Source: Nonomuraea muscovyensis (GTDB taxonomy: Bacteria; Actinomycetota; Actinomycetes; Streptosporangiales; Streptosporangiaceae). Taken from it: DNA of 64,000 nt. The DNA lies in assembly GCF_014207745.1 (NCBI RefSeq), contig NZ_JACHJB010000003.1:558001-622000 (forward strand), in the 5' to 3' direction. Position numbers and translations under genes: made by a program. Below, in pieces: positions 42,317-50,673 of the stretch. The notes below the pieces were generated by a model that did no database searches, was not told the DNA's origin, and worked only from the letters and a program-made list of their open reading frames with translations. The stretch's first letter is position 1. Each line of letters starts with the position of its first letter.

Positions 42317-42343
42317 GGGGTGGGCCGGCGACCGGCCCACCCC
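42317..42343. terminator. bidirectional terminator after gabD2
   Basis: GGGGTGGGCCGG and CCGGCCCACCCC are perfect 12-bp arms around a 3-nt loop between convergent genes. Confidence 0.8.
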
Positions 42344-42350
42344 GTGATGC

Positions 42351-43172
42351 CTACCGGCTGATCTGCTCGCAGTCGGCGTTGACCGGGTCGAGCGCCGCGC
42401 GGTCGGCGACGGCGCGGTCGGCGCCGCCGTCGCCGCACTGCACGGAGTTCTCCGCCTCGCCGTCGCGGACGTCGATCAGGTCGTTGCCGTTGCCGCCGGA
42501 CACGGTGTCACGGCCCCTGCCGGGCGTGATCTCGTTGTCCAGCCGGTCGCCGGTCAGCCGGTCGCCGAACGAGGTGCCGACGATGTTCTCCGTCTGGATG
42601 TTGTCCTGGTCGGCCGGGCGGGTACCCGAGGCGGGCCGGCCGTCGTTGTAGGCGAAGTCCAGCGTCACCGTCACCCCGGCCGAGGCGCCCTCGTAGGTGG
42701 TGGTGTCCTCGCCGAGGTGCCCGGCGTACATGATGCGGCTGGCCACGCTGCCCTCCGCCGCGCCGACGGTGAAGGTGTCGTTGCCGTTGTCGCCCTCCAC
42801 GTAACCCTGGAACGGGACCAGCGTCCTGAACCGGTCGTCGCCGTCGCCCAGCCGGGCCAGGATTCTGGCGATGCCGGCCGAGCAGCGGACCGTGGTGGGG
42901 TCGCCGTCGGCCCGGGAGCAGCCGGGCCCCGGCACGATGGTCACCGAGTCGGACACCCGGATCGCGCCGCCCGCCTCCTTGGTGATCAGGACGTTGTTGG
43001 CGTCAGCCGAGCCGGTGTAGTCGAGTTGTAACTGCCCGCCGTTGGTCCGGACCTGCGCGCTGGAGGTGCCCGCCGTGGCGGCGTGCCCCGTCGCCGGCAA
43101 GGTCGCCAGCGCGCCGGCGACGGCGCCGCCCAGCAGGGCCAGGCTGAGGACTCGGTGGCGCAAGGTGTTCAT
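42351..43172 (-). CDS. secreted RTX/hemolysin-repeat-like calcium-binding protein
   Basis: The 273-aa precursor has a signal peptide (about 1-31, ending HAA). Nonapeptide-like Ca-binding turns include GDGDDRF, GDNGNDTF, GTSFGDRLTGDRLDN and GRGRDTVSGGNGNDLIDV. Two pairs of Cys occur. This is the parallel beta-roll type of actinomycete secreted proteins. The function is unknown; adhesion or a surface structural role is possible. GAAGGAG precedes the ATG at 43172. It is divergent from the Cds1-like gene. Confidence 0.85.
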   Translation of the reverse strand: MNTLRHRVLSLALLGGAVAGALATLPATGHAATAGTSSAQVRTNGGQLQLDYTGSADANNVLITKEAGGAIRVSDSVTIVPGPGCSRADGDPTTVRCSAGIARILARLGDGDDRFRTLVPFQGYVEGDNGNDTFTVGAAEGSVASRIMYAGHLGEDTTTYEGASAGVTVTLDFAYNDGRPASGTRPADQDNIQTENIVGTSFGDRLTGDRLDNEITPGRGRDTVSGGNGNDLIDVRDGEAENSVQCGDGGADRAVADRAALDPVNADCEQISR

Positions 43173-43304
43173 GGTCGTCTCCTTCAGAGATCTGGCGGGC
43201 GCGGTGGCGCCCGCTCGTTGACGTCGCCCATCGTGTTCCAGACAGAAGTTCTGTTGTGTGCACAAGTCCACAGCGCGCAAAAGTACGCATGAGAGGCTGA
43301 ACGG

Positions 43305-44303
43305 ATGACGTGGGAGACGAGAGCGCTGGACCTGCTGCGGGCGGGCCCGCCGACGCCGCTGATCGAGCTGCCCGCGGCGGCGCCGGGCGTGCGGCTGCTG
43401 CTGAAGGACGAGTCGGCGCAGCCCACCGGCAGCCTGCGGCACCGGCACGCCAGGGTGCTGTTCCGGCAGGCGGTGCTCGACGGGCTGGTCACCGAGGGCA
43501 CCCCCGTGGTTGAGGCCACCGGCGGCAACGCGGCGGTGGCGCAGGCATGGTTCGCCCGGCGGCTCGGCCTGCCGTACATCGTGGTGATGCCGGGGGCGCG
43601 CGGCGAGGAGCGGGCGCGGCCGGTGGAGGAGCTGGGCGGGGAGTGCCGCTTCGTCACGCCGCCCCTGGCGATCTACGACGCGGCCCGGCGGGTGGCCCGC
43701 GAGGCCGGCGGGCACTTCCTCGACCAGTTCGGCCGGGCGGCCGAGCACGACCTGGCCGACGAGTTGTTCGCCCAGGTGCTGCCCGACTGGGTCGTGGTGG
43801 GCGCGGGCACCGGCGCCACCTCGGCGGCCCTGGGCCGGCGGGCCCGCCACGGATCCGGCGAACTCCGGGACCGTCCTCGGGTGGCGGTGGCCGACCCGGA
43901 GAACTCCGCCTACTTCCCCGGCTGGACGCTCGACGAGCCCGCCTACGCGACCGGCATGCCGTCGCGCGTCGAAGGCATCGGCAGGCCGCGGATGGAGCCG
44001 GGGTTCCGGCCCGATCTCGTGGACGTGGTGGTCCCCGTGCCCGACGCGGCGAGCGTGGCGGCGGCGCGGCGCATCCGCGCGGTGACGGGCCTGGCCGTGG
44101 GCGCCTCGTCGGGCACGGCCCTGTGGGCCGCGCTGGAGCTCGTCGAACGGCTGCGGGCCAAGGGCGAGGGCGGCACCGTGGTGTCGGTCGTCGGCGACGC
44201 GCACCCCCGGCACCTGGCGACCTGCCACGACGACGGGTGGGCCGCGGCGAAGGGGCTCGACTGGCGGGCGCACGCGGACGAGGTGCTGCGGCGGACGAGC
44301 TGA
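43305..44303 (+). CDS. Cds1-like fold-type II protein lacking the PLP lysine
   Basis: The 332-aa protein resembles actinobacterial Cds1 (L-cysteine desulfhydrase/cysteine-synthase-like). The landmarks are LLLKDESAQPTGSL, AVADPENSAYFPGW and SRVEGIGRPRMEPGF. The family Lys in PTGSLKHR is replaced by R45 (PTGSLRHRHA). The phosphate-loop SSGSTA-type motif reads ATGGNAAV, and the C-terminal CDGGxRY-type motif reads VVGDAHPRHLATC. Three changed active-site segments argue against normal PLP catalysis, yet the frame is intact. It may be a regulatory pseudoenzyme or have a new function. Confidence 0.8.
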   Translation: MTWETRALDLLRAGPPTPLIELPAAAPGVRLLLKDESAQPTGSLRHRHARVLFRQAVLDGLVTEGTPVVEATGGNAAVAQAWFARRLGLPYIVVMPGARGEERARPVEELGGECRFVTPPLAIYDAARRVAREAGGHFLDQFGRAAEHDLADELFAQVLPDWVVVGAGTGATSAALGRRARHGSGELRDRPRVAVADPENSAYFPGWTLDEPAYATGMPSRVEGIGRPRMEPGFRPDLVDVVVPVPDAASVAAARRIRAVTGLAVGASSGTALWAALELVERLRAKGEGGTVVSVVGDAHPRHLATCHDDGWAAAKGLDWRAHADEVLRRTS

Positions 44304-44343
44304 GCGGGCGATCCCGCGCGGGAGGCGGGGCCGCCCGGAGCGG

Positions 44344-45207
44344 TCAGCCGGGGAGCGTCTCGCCGCCGATCGGGGCGAGGATCTCGCCCGTGTAGTACGA
44401 CGACATCCGTTCGCTGGCGAAGAACACGTACGACGGCGCGATCTCGTCCGGGTGGGCCGCCCGCTGCATCGGCACCTGCTTGCCGAACGAGCCGACCTTC
44501 TCCGCCGGGAACGTCGCCGGGATCAGCGGCGTCCACACCGGCCCCGGCGCGACCGCGTTGACCCGGATGCCCCGCTCGACCAGGTTCTGGGCCATCGAGT
44601 AGGTGAAGGCGTTGATCGCCCCCTTGGTCGCCGAGTAGTCGAGCAGCGTCTTGTTGCCGCGCAGCCCGTTGATCGACGACGTGTTGATGATCGCGGCGCC
44701 CTTCCGCAGGTGTGGCAGGGCGGCCTTGGTGACCCGGTAGTAGCTGTGGATGTTCACCGCGAAGGTGTGCTCCCACTGCTCGTCCGTCAGCTCCTCCAGC
44801 GAGTCGACCGGCGCCTGGTAGGCCACGTTGTTGACCACGATGTCGAGGCCGCCCAGCTCGCCCACCGTCTGCTGGACGATCGACGCGCAGTGGTCGCGGT
44901 CGCCCAGGTCGCCGGGCAGCAGCACGCAGCGCCGCCCGGCCTGCTCGACCAGCTTGCGGGTGTGGTTGGCGTCCTCGTGCTCGCTGAGGTAGGCGACGGC
45001 GACGTCGGCGCCCTCCTTGGCGAAGGCGACGGCGACGGCCCGGCCGATTCCGGAGTCGCCTCCGGTGATCAGCGCGCGCCTGCCGGCCAGCAGGCCGCGG
45101 CCCTCGTAGTCGCGCATCTCGTCGCGCGGCTCGGGTGCCATCTCGCCGGTGCTGCCGGGGTACGGCTGGGTCTGCTCCGGTGGTGTGGTGTCAGGTTGCT
45201 CAGGCAT
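44344..45207 (-). CDS. SDR of the YghA/general-stress type
   Basis: The 287-aa SDR has a 40-residue Pro/Glu-rich N-terminal extension (QTQPYPGSTGEMAPEPRDEM) typical of the YghA/YhdF/stress SDR group. RALITGGDSGIGRAVAVAFAKEGADVAVAYL, VNNVAYQAPVDSLEEL and the catalytic INTSSINGLRGNKTLLDYSATKGA follow. It is an NAD(P)-dependent reductase of unknown substrate, often stress-induced in other bacteria. It lies downstream of a GNAT gene on the same strand (36-bp gap). Confidence 0.9.
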   Translation of the reverse strand: MPEQPDTTPPEQTQPYPGSTGEMAPEPRDEMRDYEGRGLLAGRRALITGGDSGIGRAVAVAFAKEGADVAVAYLSEHEDANHTRKLVEQAGRRCVLLPGDLGDRDHCASIVQQTVGELGGLDIVVNNVAYQAPVDSLEELTDEQWEHTFAVNIHSYYRVTKAALPHLRKGAAIINTSSINGLRGNKTLLDYSATKGAINAFTYSMAQNLVERGIRVNAVAPGPVWTPLIPATFPAEKVGSFGKQVPMQRAAHPDEIAPSYVFFASERMSSYYTGEILAPIGGETLPG

Positions 45208-45243
45208 GGTGGAGCGCTTGCCCGCTGCCGGGCAAGGCTAACG

Positions 45244-46002
45244 TCAGCCCTGCGTCAGGATGTGGCTGACCCAGACGTTCGGCTCCACGTACACGGCGTG
45301 GTCGTGGGTCACGTCGCAGTGCACGGGGGCGAGCGCGCCGGGCACCTCCACCGGACCGGTCCGGTCGAACGGCGACCCGGTCCACGAGCGCCACTCGGCC
45401 AGCGTGCCGGCGACCACCATCGACCGGGGGGCCACCTTGACGATCCGCCCGCCGGCCCGCACGTGCACGCGCAGCCACGCGTCGTAGGGCAGGCCGTCGG
45501 CCCGCGTGCGCGCGGCGTACTCGGTCATCGGCGTGTGCGGCTCCAGGTGCTTCTGGTTGGGCCGGACCGGCGCCACCAGCTCGGTGAACCCCAGCCGGGC
45601 GGCCTGCTCGCGCAGCGCGGCCACCATGCGCGGCGAGACGCCCGTCCCCAGCCGGTCGCGCCGCACGGTGATCTCCAGGGCGGAGATCCGGTCCGTCGTG
45701 AGCCCTCGCTCGCGCGCCAGCCAGCCGCGCCGGATCACCGTGTCCCAGCCGCCGTCGGGCAGCTCGGCGTCCTTCGACGTGTACGGGATCATGCACGCGC
45801 GCGCGACCAGCCGGCCGGGCTCGGCCTCGTCGTCGGCGACCAGGACGTAGTCGGCGTACGCCTGCTCGGCGATCGCGTAGAACAGGTCGGCGATCGGGTC
45901 CTCCATCATGAACGCCGGCCACGCGTCGTCCATGTCCCAGAGGGAGGAGGCGAACTCGGGGCGCTCGGCGAGCGTGGTGATCCGTAGCGACATGCCGGTC
46001 AT
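45244..46002 (-). CDS. GNAT-fold acyltransferase-like protein
   Basis: The 252-aa protein has GNAT-like features in residues 1-135: YVLVADDEAEPGRLVARACMIPY (beta strands 2-4 region), ALEITVRRDRLGTGVSPRMVAALREQAARLGFTELVAPVRP (a modified acetyl-CoA loop without a perfect Q/R-x-x-G-x-G/A), and NQKHLEPHTPM. The C-terminal part is a DUF-like beta-rich region (VAPRSMVVAGTLAEWRSWTG). The substrate is unknown. The start may be the ATG at 46002 or one four codons later. It sits between an AsnC gene and an SDR, all on the minus strand. Confidence 0.7.
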   Translation of the reverse strand: MTGMSLRITTLAERPEFASSLWDMDDAWPAFMMEDPIADLFYAIAEQAYADYVLVADDEAEPGRLVARACMIPYTSKDAELPDGGWDTVIRRGWLARERGLTTDRISALEITVRRDRLGTGVSPRMVAALREQAARLGFTELVAPVRPNQKHLEPHTPMTEYAARTRADGLPYDAWLRVHVRAGGRIVKVAPRSMVVAGTLAEWRSWTGSPFDRTGPVEVPGALAPVHCDVTHDHAVYVEPNVWVSHILTQG

Positions 46003-46017
46003 TGTGACATCCAGGCG

Positions 46018-46494
46018 TCACAGCTCGGAGGGTCGCTGCACCGGCTGGTGCTCGGTCTTGAACACCAGGGTGGTGTGCAGGTGCACGATCTCCGGCCGGA
46101 TCAGGAACCTCTCCAGCACCAGCCGGTGCAGGTGGTCGGCGTCGGCCACCGCGACGTGCACGAGGAAGTCCTCGGCGCCCGCGACGTGGAACAGGGTGAT
46201 GGTCTCGGGCAGGTTCAGCACGAACGCCCGCAGCGGGTCCACGAGCTGGCTGGTGTGCGGGCGCACGCGAAGGGCGAGCAGCGCCTGCAACGGCCGGCCG
46301 AGCCGGGCCGTGTCCACCGAGGCCCGGAAGCCCGTGATGACACCCCGGCGGCGCAGCGAGCGCACGCGCTCCAGGGCGGTGGACGGCGCGACGCCGAGTC
46401 GCTCGGCCAGGTCCTTGTTGGGCAGCCGCGCGTCGTTCTGCAACTCGGCCAGGATCGCCAGGTCCACCGCATCCAGTTCGGCATTATGCGCCAT
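46018..46494 (-). CDS. Lrp/AsnC-family regulator
   Basis: The 158-aa protein has the AsnC HTH (LDAVDLAILAELQNDARLPNKDLAERLGVAPSTALERVRSLRRRGVITGF) and a C-terminal RAM domain (ALLALRVRPHTSQLVDPLRAF, FLVHVAVADADHLHRLVLE) that binds amino acids. GGAGGG precedes the ATG at 46494. It is divergent from a PLP decarboxylase and is its likely regulator, sensing the amino-acid substrate. Confidence 0.9.
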   Translation of the reverse strand: MAHNAELDAVDLAILAELQNDARLPNKDLAERLGVAPSTALERVRSLRRRGVITGFRASVDTARLGRPLQALLALRVRPHTSQLVDPLRAFVLNLPETITLFHVAGAEDFLVHVAVADADHLHRLVLERFLIRPEIVHLHTTLVFKTEHQPVQRPSEL

Positions 46495-46553
46495 TGTCGC
46501 CCTCCGATTCGGTCGTAGTAGCAACATACCGATGAATCAACCACCATTTCCGT

Positions 46554-47909
46554 ATGTGGAACATTGAGGAGTTCACCGAGGCCGCGGGGATCACCGTGAC
46601 GGCCCTGGCCGCGTACGTGGACGAGAGCCAGCGCGGCGCCGCCCCCGTGGTCAGGCGCCGGCCGCCCCGGGAACTGGCCGACCGGCTCGGCCTGCGCGAC
46701 CTGATCGAGAAGGGCGGCATGACGCCGGACTCGTACGAGGACTTCCTGCGCACCTTCCTCGCCGAGGGGACGCGGCTGCACCACCCCGCCTACCTCGCGC
46801 ACCAGACCGCCTCGCCCGACTTCCCGGCGGCGCTGGCCGACTTCGTGCACGGCGCCACGAACAACCCCATGGCCGTCTACGAGATGGGCGCGGCGGCGGC
46901 CACGGTGGAGTTCGAGGTGCTGCGGTGGATGCTGGCCAAGGTGGGGTTCCCGGCCGGGGGCGGCGTGCTGACGCACGGCGGTTCGCTGGCCAACCTGACC
47001 GCGCTGCTGGCCGCCCGGGCGCGGGCCGTTCCGGACGCCTGGGATAACGGTGTCCCCGGCGACCTGGTGATCCTCGCGCCGCCGGCGGCGCACTACTCCG
47101 TCTCGCGCGCCGCCTCCATCCTCGGGCTGGGGCAGCGCTCGCTGGTGCCGCTGGAGACCGACGCGCTGGGCCGGATCGACGTGACCCGCCTGCCCGACGT
47201 CTCGGGCAAGAGGGTGATGGCGCTGGTCGCGGGTGCGTGCGCCACCGGCACCGGCCTGTACGACGACCTGGGCGCGATCGGCGCGTGGTGCCGCGAGCGC
47301 GGCATCTGGTTCCACGTGGACGGCGCGCACGGCGCCTCCGCCCTGCTCAGCGAGCGGCACGCGCACCTGCTCGACGGCGTCGACCTGGCCGACTCGGTCA
47401 TCTGGGACGCCCACAAGATGCTGCGCACCTCGTCCCTGGCCGCCGCGGTCCTCGTCCGCCGGGAGGGTGACCTCGACGCCGCCTTCAGGCAGGAGGCCAG
47501 CTACCTCTTCTACGGCGACCAGGGCTTCGACCTCATCAACCGCACCGTCGAGTGCACCAAGGCCGAGCTGGGACTGAAGATCTTCATGAACCTCGCCTGG
47601 CGCGGCGAGCGCGGCATCGGCGACTACGTGGCCGGCCGCTACGACACGGCCCACCGGTTCTGGGAGCTCGCCCGCCGGCGGCCCGGCTTCGACCTGCCGT
47701 ACGAGCCGGAGAGCAACATCGTCTGCTTCCGGTACGGCGGGGCGGACCAGGCGGGCCTGCGGGAGCGGATGATGCGGGACGGCTCGTTCCACCTCTCCTC
47801 GACCGAGCTGAACGGCGTCCGCCACCTGCGCGTCACGGTCATGGCCCCGGCCACGGACGACCGGACCCTGGAGGCCCTGCTCGACGAGATCGTCGCCATC
47901 GCCGCCTGA
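46554..47909 (+). CDS. group II PLP-dependent amino-acid decarboxylase
   Basis: The 451-aa fold-type I enzyme is of the DDC/GAD/DABA-decarboxylase group. It has HHPAYLAHQTASPDFPAALADFVHGATNN, THGGSLANLTALLAARA, H180 (ring-stacking), HVDGAHGAS with D256, and SVIWDAHKML with the PLP lysine K288. Substrate candidates are 2,4-diaminobutyrate, glutamate or an aromatic amino acid; the branch cannot be fixed by eye. The first units of a 12-bp repeat array overlap its last codons and stop. Confidence 0.87.
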   Translation: MWNIEEFTEAAGITVTALAAYVDESQRGAAPVVRRRPPRELADRLGLRDLIEKGGMTPDSYEDFLRTFLAEGTRLHHPAYLAHQTASPDFPAALADFVHGATNNPMAVYEMGAAAATVEFEVLRWMLAKVGFPAGGGVLTHGGSLANLTALLAARARAVPDAWDNGVPGDLVILAPPAAHYSVSRAASILGLGQRSLVPLETDALGRIDVTRLPDVSGKRVMALVAGACATGTGLYDDLGAIGAWCRERGIWFHVDGAHGASALLSERHAHLLDGVDLADSVIWDAHKMLRTSSLAAAVLVRREGDLDAAFRQEASYLFYGDQGFDLINRTVECTKAELGLKIFMNLAWRGERGIGDYVAGRYDTAHRFWELARRRPGFDLPYEPESNIVCFRYGGADQAGLRERMMRDGSFHLSSTELNGVRHLRVTVMAPATDDRTLEALLDEIVAIAA

Positions 47910-48020
47910 CGAGCCGCCTGACGAGCCGTCTCGCGGGACGTCTGACGGGACGCCTGAAGAGACGCCTGACGGGACGCCTGAAGAGACGCCTGAAGAGACG
48001 CCTCGCGGGACGCCTGAAGA
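47901..48020. repeat. ten 12-bp tandem repeats starting in the decarboxylase stop region
   Basis: Units of 12 bp run without gaps: GCCGCCTGACGA twice, GCCGTCTCGCGG, GACGTCTGACGG, then GACGCCTGAAGA (four times), GACGCCTGACGG and GACGCCTCGCGG interspersed. A decayed unit follows at 48021. The first unit contains the decarboxylase TGA. The array ends about 80 bp before the next gene. Confidence 0.92.
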
Positions 48021-48102
48021 GACGCCGACGAGAATCGCCGAAGCACCCTGGACTCGTCGGCCCGATCCTGTAGCGTCGAAACGAGCGCTAGGGAGGCTTC
48101 GG

Positions 48103-48921
48103 GTGCGAGAACTCTCCGGCAAGGTCGCGGTGGTCACGGGCGCGGCGAGCGGCATCGGCAGGGCACTGGCCGTCCGCTTCGCGGCGGAGGGCATGTCACT
48201 GATGCTGGCCGACGTCGATCCCGGCGGCCTGGCGGAGACGGCGCGGCTGGCGGGCGATACCAAGGTGCTCACCCAGATCACCGACGTGTCCGACGAGGAC
48301 TCCGTGCGCCACCTGGCCGATCGCGCCTTCGGCGAGCTGGGCGCCGTCCACCTCCTGTGCAACAACGCGGGCGTCTACCAGGGCGGCCACCTGTGGACGC
48401 GCACCCCCGAGGACTTCACCTGGCTGCTCGGCGTCAACCTGTGGGGCGTGCTCCACGGCGTCGGCGCGTTCGTGCCTCGCATGATCGAGCAGGACACCGA
48501 GGGACACATCGTCAACACCGTGTCGGTGGCCGGCCTGCTGGCCGGGCCGCGGGCCGGCGGTTACGCCGTCAGCAAGTACGCCGCGCTCGCCGCCTCGCAG
48601 TCGCTCGCCCACGACCTGATCGCCACCGGCTCCAAGCTCCGCGTCACCGCCCTGTGCCCCGGCGCGGTCCGCACCCGGATCAACCGCTCCGAGCGGGTGC
48701 GCCCGGTCCACCTGGCCGTCGCGCCCGGCCCCGACGACCTCGACCAGCAGGGCCGCGTCGACGCCGCCGTCGACAAGGGCATCGACCCGTCGCGGGTCGC
48801 CGACATGGTCGTCGCCGCCGTCCACGAGGAGCGCTTCCTGCTGATCACCCACCCCGAGCACGAGACCGGCCTGCGCCGGCAGACCGAGATCCTGCTCGCG
48901 GGCGGGCTGCCCCCGCTGTAG
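48103..48921 (+). CDS. short-chain dehydrogenase/reductase
   Basis: The 272-aa SDR has VVTGAASGIGRALAVRFAAEG (cofactor), LADVDPGG (NAD-type Asp), CNNAGVY, and NTVSVAGLLAGPRAGGYAVSKYAAL (catalytic Ser/Tyr/Lys). GGAGG lies 10 nt before the GTG at 48103. It lies alone between the repeat array and guaA, on the same strand. The substrate is unknown. Confidence 0.9.
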   Translation: MRELSGKVAVVTGAASGIGRALAVRFAAEGMSLMLADVDPGGLAETARLAGDTKVLTQITDVSDEDSVRHLADRAFGELGAVHLLCNNAGVYQGGHLWTRTPEDFTWLLGVNLWGVLHGVGAFVPRMIEQDTEGHIVNTVSVAGLLAGPRAGGYAVSKYAALAASQSLAHDLIATGSKLRVTALCPGAVRTRINRSERVRPVHLAVAPGPDDLDQQGRVDAAVDKGIDPSRVADMVVAAVHEERFLLITHPEHETGLRRQTEILLAGGLPPL

Positions 48922-49002
48922 CCGGGGCCCGCCCCGTCCAGGGCGAATGAGCAGTGCCGATACACTGAGAGGCACCGCATTCGCCTTTGGGGGGTTGTCT
49001 CG

Positions 49003-50550
49003 GTGTCTGAGTTCGACACAGTGCTGGTGGTCGACTTCGGCGCGCAGTACGCGCAGCTGATCGCCAGGCGTGTGCGCGAGTGCCACGTCTATTCCGAGAT
49101 CGTCCCCTCGACGATGCCGGTCGAGGAGATGCTGGCCAAGAAGCCCAAGGCGATCATCCTGTCCGGCGGGCCCTCCTCGGTCTACGCCGACAACGCCCCG
49201 GCCGTCCCGCACGGGCTGTTCGAGACCGGCGTCCCCACGTTCGGCATCTGCTACGGCTTCCAGGCGATGGCCCGCGCGCTGGGCGGCGAGGTGGCCCGCA
49301 CCGGCGTCGCCGAGTACGGCGGCACCCAGCTCGACGTGCACCGCGAGGGCGTGATCTTCGCCGGGCTGCCCGCCACCCAGAAGGTGTGGATGTCCCACGG
49401 CGACAGCGTCGCCGCCGCCCCCGACGGCTTCACGGTGACCGCCTCGACGCGCGAGACGCCGGTCGCCGCCTTCGAGCACCCCGCACGCGGCCTGTACGGC
49501 GTGCAGTTCCATCCCGAGGTGCTGCACAGCGAGCACGGCCAGACCGTGCTCAAGCACTTCCTCGACGCGGCCGGCTGCCGCCCCACCTGGACCATGCTCA
49601 ACATCGTGGAAGAGTCCGTCGAGGCGGTCCGCCGGCAGGTGGGCGACGGGCGGGCGATCTGCGCGCTGTCCGGCGGCGTCGACTCCGCGGTGGCCGCCGC
49701 GATCGTCCAGCGGGCCATCGGCGACCGGCTCACCTGCGTGTTCGTCGACCACGGGCTGCTGCGCAAGGGCGAGGCCGAGCAGGTCGAGCGCGACTTCGTG
49801 GCCGCCACGGGCGTCAAGCTGCGCGTCGTCGACGCCGCCGACCGCTTCCTCAAGGCCCTGGACGGCGTCAGCGACCCCGAGGAGAAGCGCAAGATCATCG
49901 GGCGCGAGTTCATCCGCGTCTTCGAGGACGAGCAGCGCGCGATCATGGCCGACGGCCCGGTCGACTTCCTGGTGCAGGGCACCCTCTACCCCGACGTGGT
50001 CGAGTCGGGCGGCGGCACCGGCACCGCCAACATCAAGTCCCACCACAATGTCGGCGGCCTGCCCGAGGACCTCCAGTTCGAGCTGGTCGAGCCGCTGCGC
50101 ACGCTGTTCAAGGACGAGGTGCGCCGGGCGGGCGAGGAGCTGGGCCTGCCGGCCGCCATGGTGTGGCGGCAGCCGTTCCCCGGTCCCGGCCTCGGCATCC
50201 GCATCGTGGGCGAGGTCACCCGCGAACGGCTCGACCTGCTGCGCGAGGCCGACGCGATCGCCCGCGAGGAGCTGTCGCGCGCCGGCCTCGACCGCGACAT
50301 CTGGCAGTGCCCGGTCGTGCTGCTCGCCGACGTGCGCTCGGTGGGCGTCCAGGGCGACGGCCGCACCTACGGTCACCCGGTGGTGCTGCGCCCGGTGACC
50401 TCCGAGGACGCGATGACCGCCGACTGGGCGCGGGTGCCCTACGACGTGCTGTCGCGCATCTCCACCCGCATCACCAACGAGGTGCGCGAGGTCAACCGGG
50501 TGGTGCTCGACGTGACGAGCAAGCCGCCGGGCACCATCGAGTGGGAGTGA
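49003..50550 (+). CDS. guaA: GMP synthase (glutamine-hydrolysing)
   Basis: The 515-aa two-domain enzyme has a class I glutaminase with C83 (FGICYGFQAM), H170 and E172 (GVQFHPEVLHSE). The ATP-pyrophosphatase loop is LSGGVDSAV (222-230). The C-terminal dimerisation domain includes QGTLYPDVVESGG, RQPFPGPGLGIR and the terminal KPPGTIEWE. It converts XMP to GMP with ATP and glutamine. The GTG at 49003 follows GGGGGG. TACACT at 48961 may be the -10 box. A strong hairpin terminates it. Confidence 0.97.
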   Translation: MSEFDTVLVVDFGAQYAQLIARRVRECHVYSEIVPSTMPVEEMLAKKPKAIILSGGPSSVYADNAPAVPHGLFETGVPTFGICYGFQAMARALGGEVARTGVAEYGGTQLDVHREGVIFAGLPATQKVWMSHGDSVAAAPDGFTVTASTRETPVAAFEHPARGLYGVQFHPEVLHSEHGQTVLKHFLDAAGCRPTWTMLNIVEESVEAVRRQVGDGRAICALSGGVDSAVAAAIVQRAIGDRLTCVFVDHGLLRKGEAEQVERDFVAATGVKLRVVDAADRFLKALDGVSDPEEKRKIIGREFIRVFEDEQRAIMADGPVDFLVQGTLYPDVVESGGGTGTANIKSHHNVGGLPEDLQFELVEPLRTLFKDEVRRAGEELGLPAAMVWRQPFPGPGLGIRIVGEVTRERLDLLREADAIAREELSRAGLDRDIWQCPVVLLADVRSVGVQGDGRTYGHPVVLRPVTSEDAMTADWARVPYDVLSRISTRITNEVREVNRVVLDVTSKPPGTIEWE

Positions 50551-50639
50551 CGCCCGGCGGCTGCCCCGGCCCGCCGCGCGACATGCTCGACCGGATCGCC
50601 GGCGGGTGGCCGATCCAGATCCGCCTCGCGGCCGCCGCG

Positions 50640-50673
50640 GCCGCCGCCTGACCGGAGCGGGTCAGGCGGCGGC
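50640..50673. terminator. bidirectional terminator between guaA and a flavin monooxygenase
   Basis: GCCGCCGCCTGACC and GGTCAGGCGGCGGC are perfect 14-bp arms around a 6-nt loop. The right arm contains the stop codon and last codons of the convergent monooxygenase. Confidence 0.8.

Noticed and set aside
47901..48020. Possible CRISPR array
   Set aside because: Units are 12 bp and contiguous, without spacers, and no cas genes are near.
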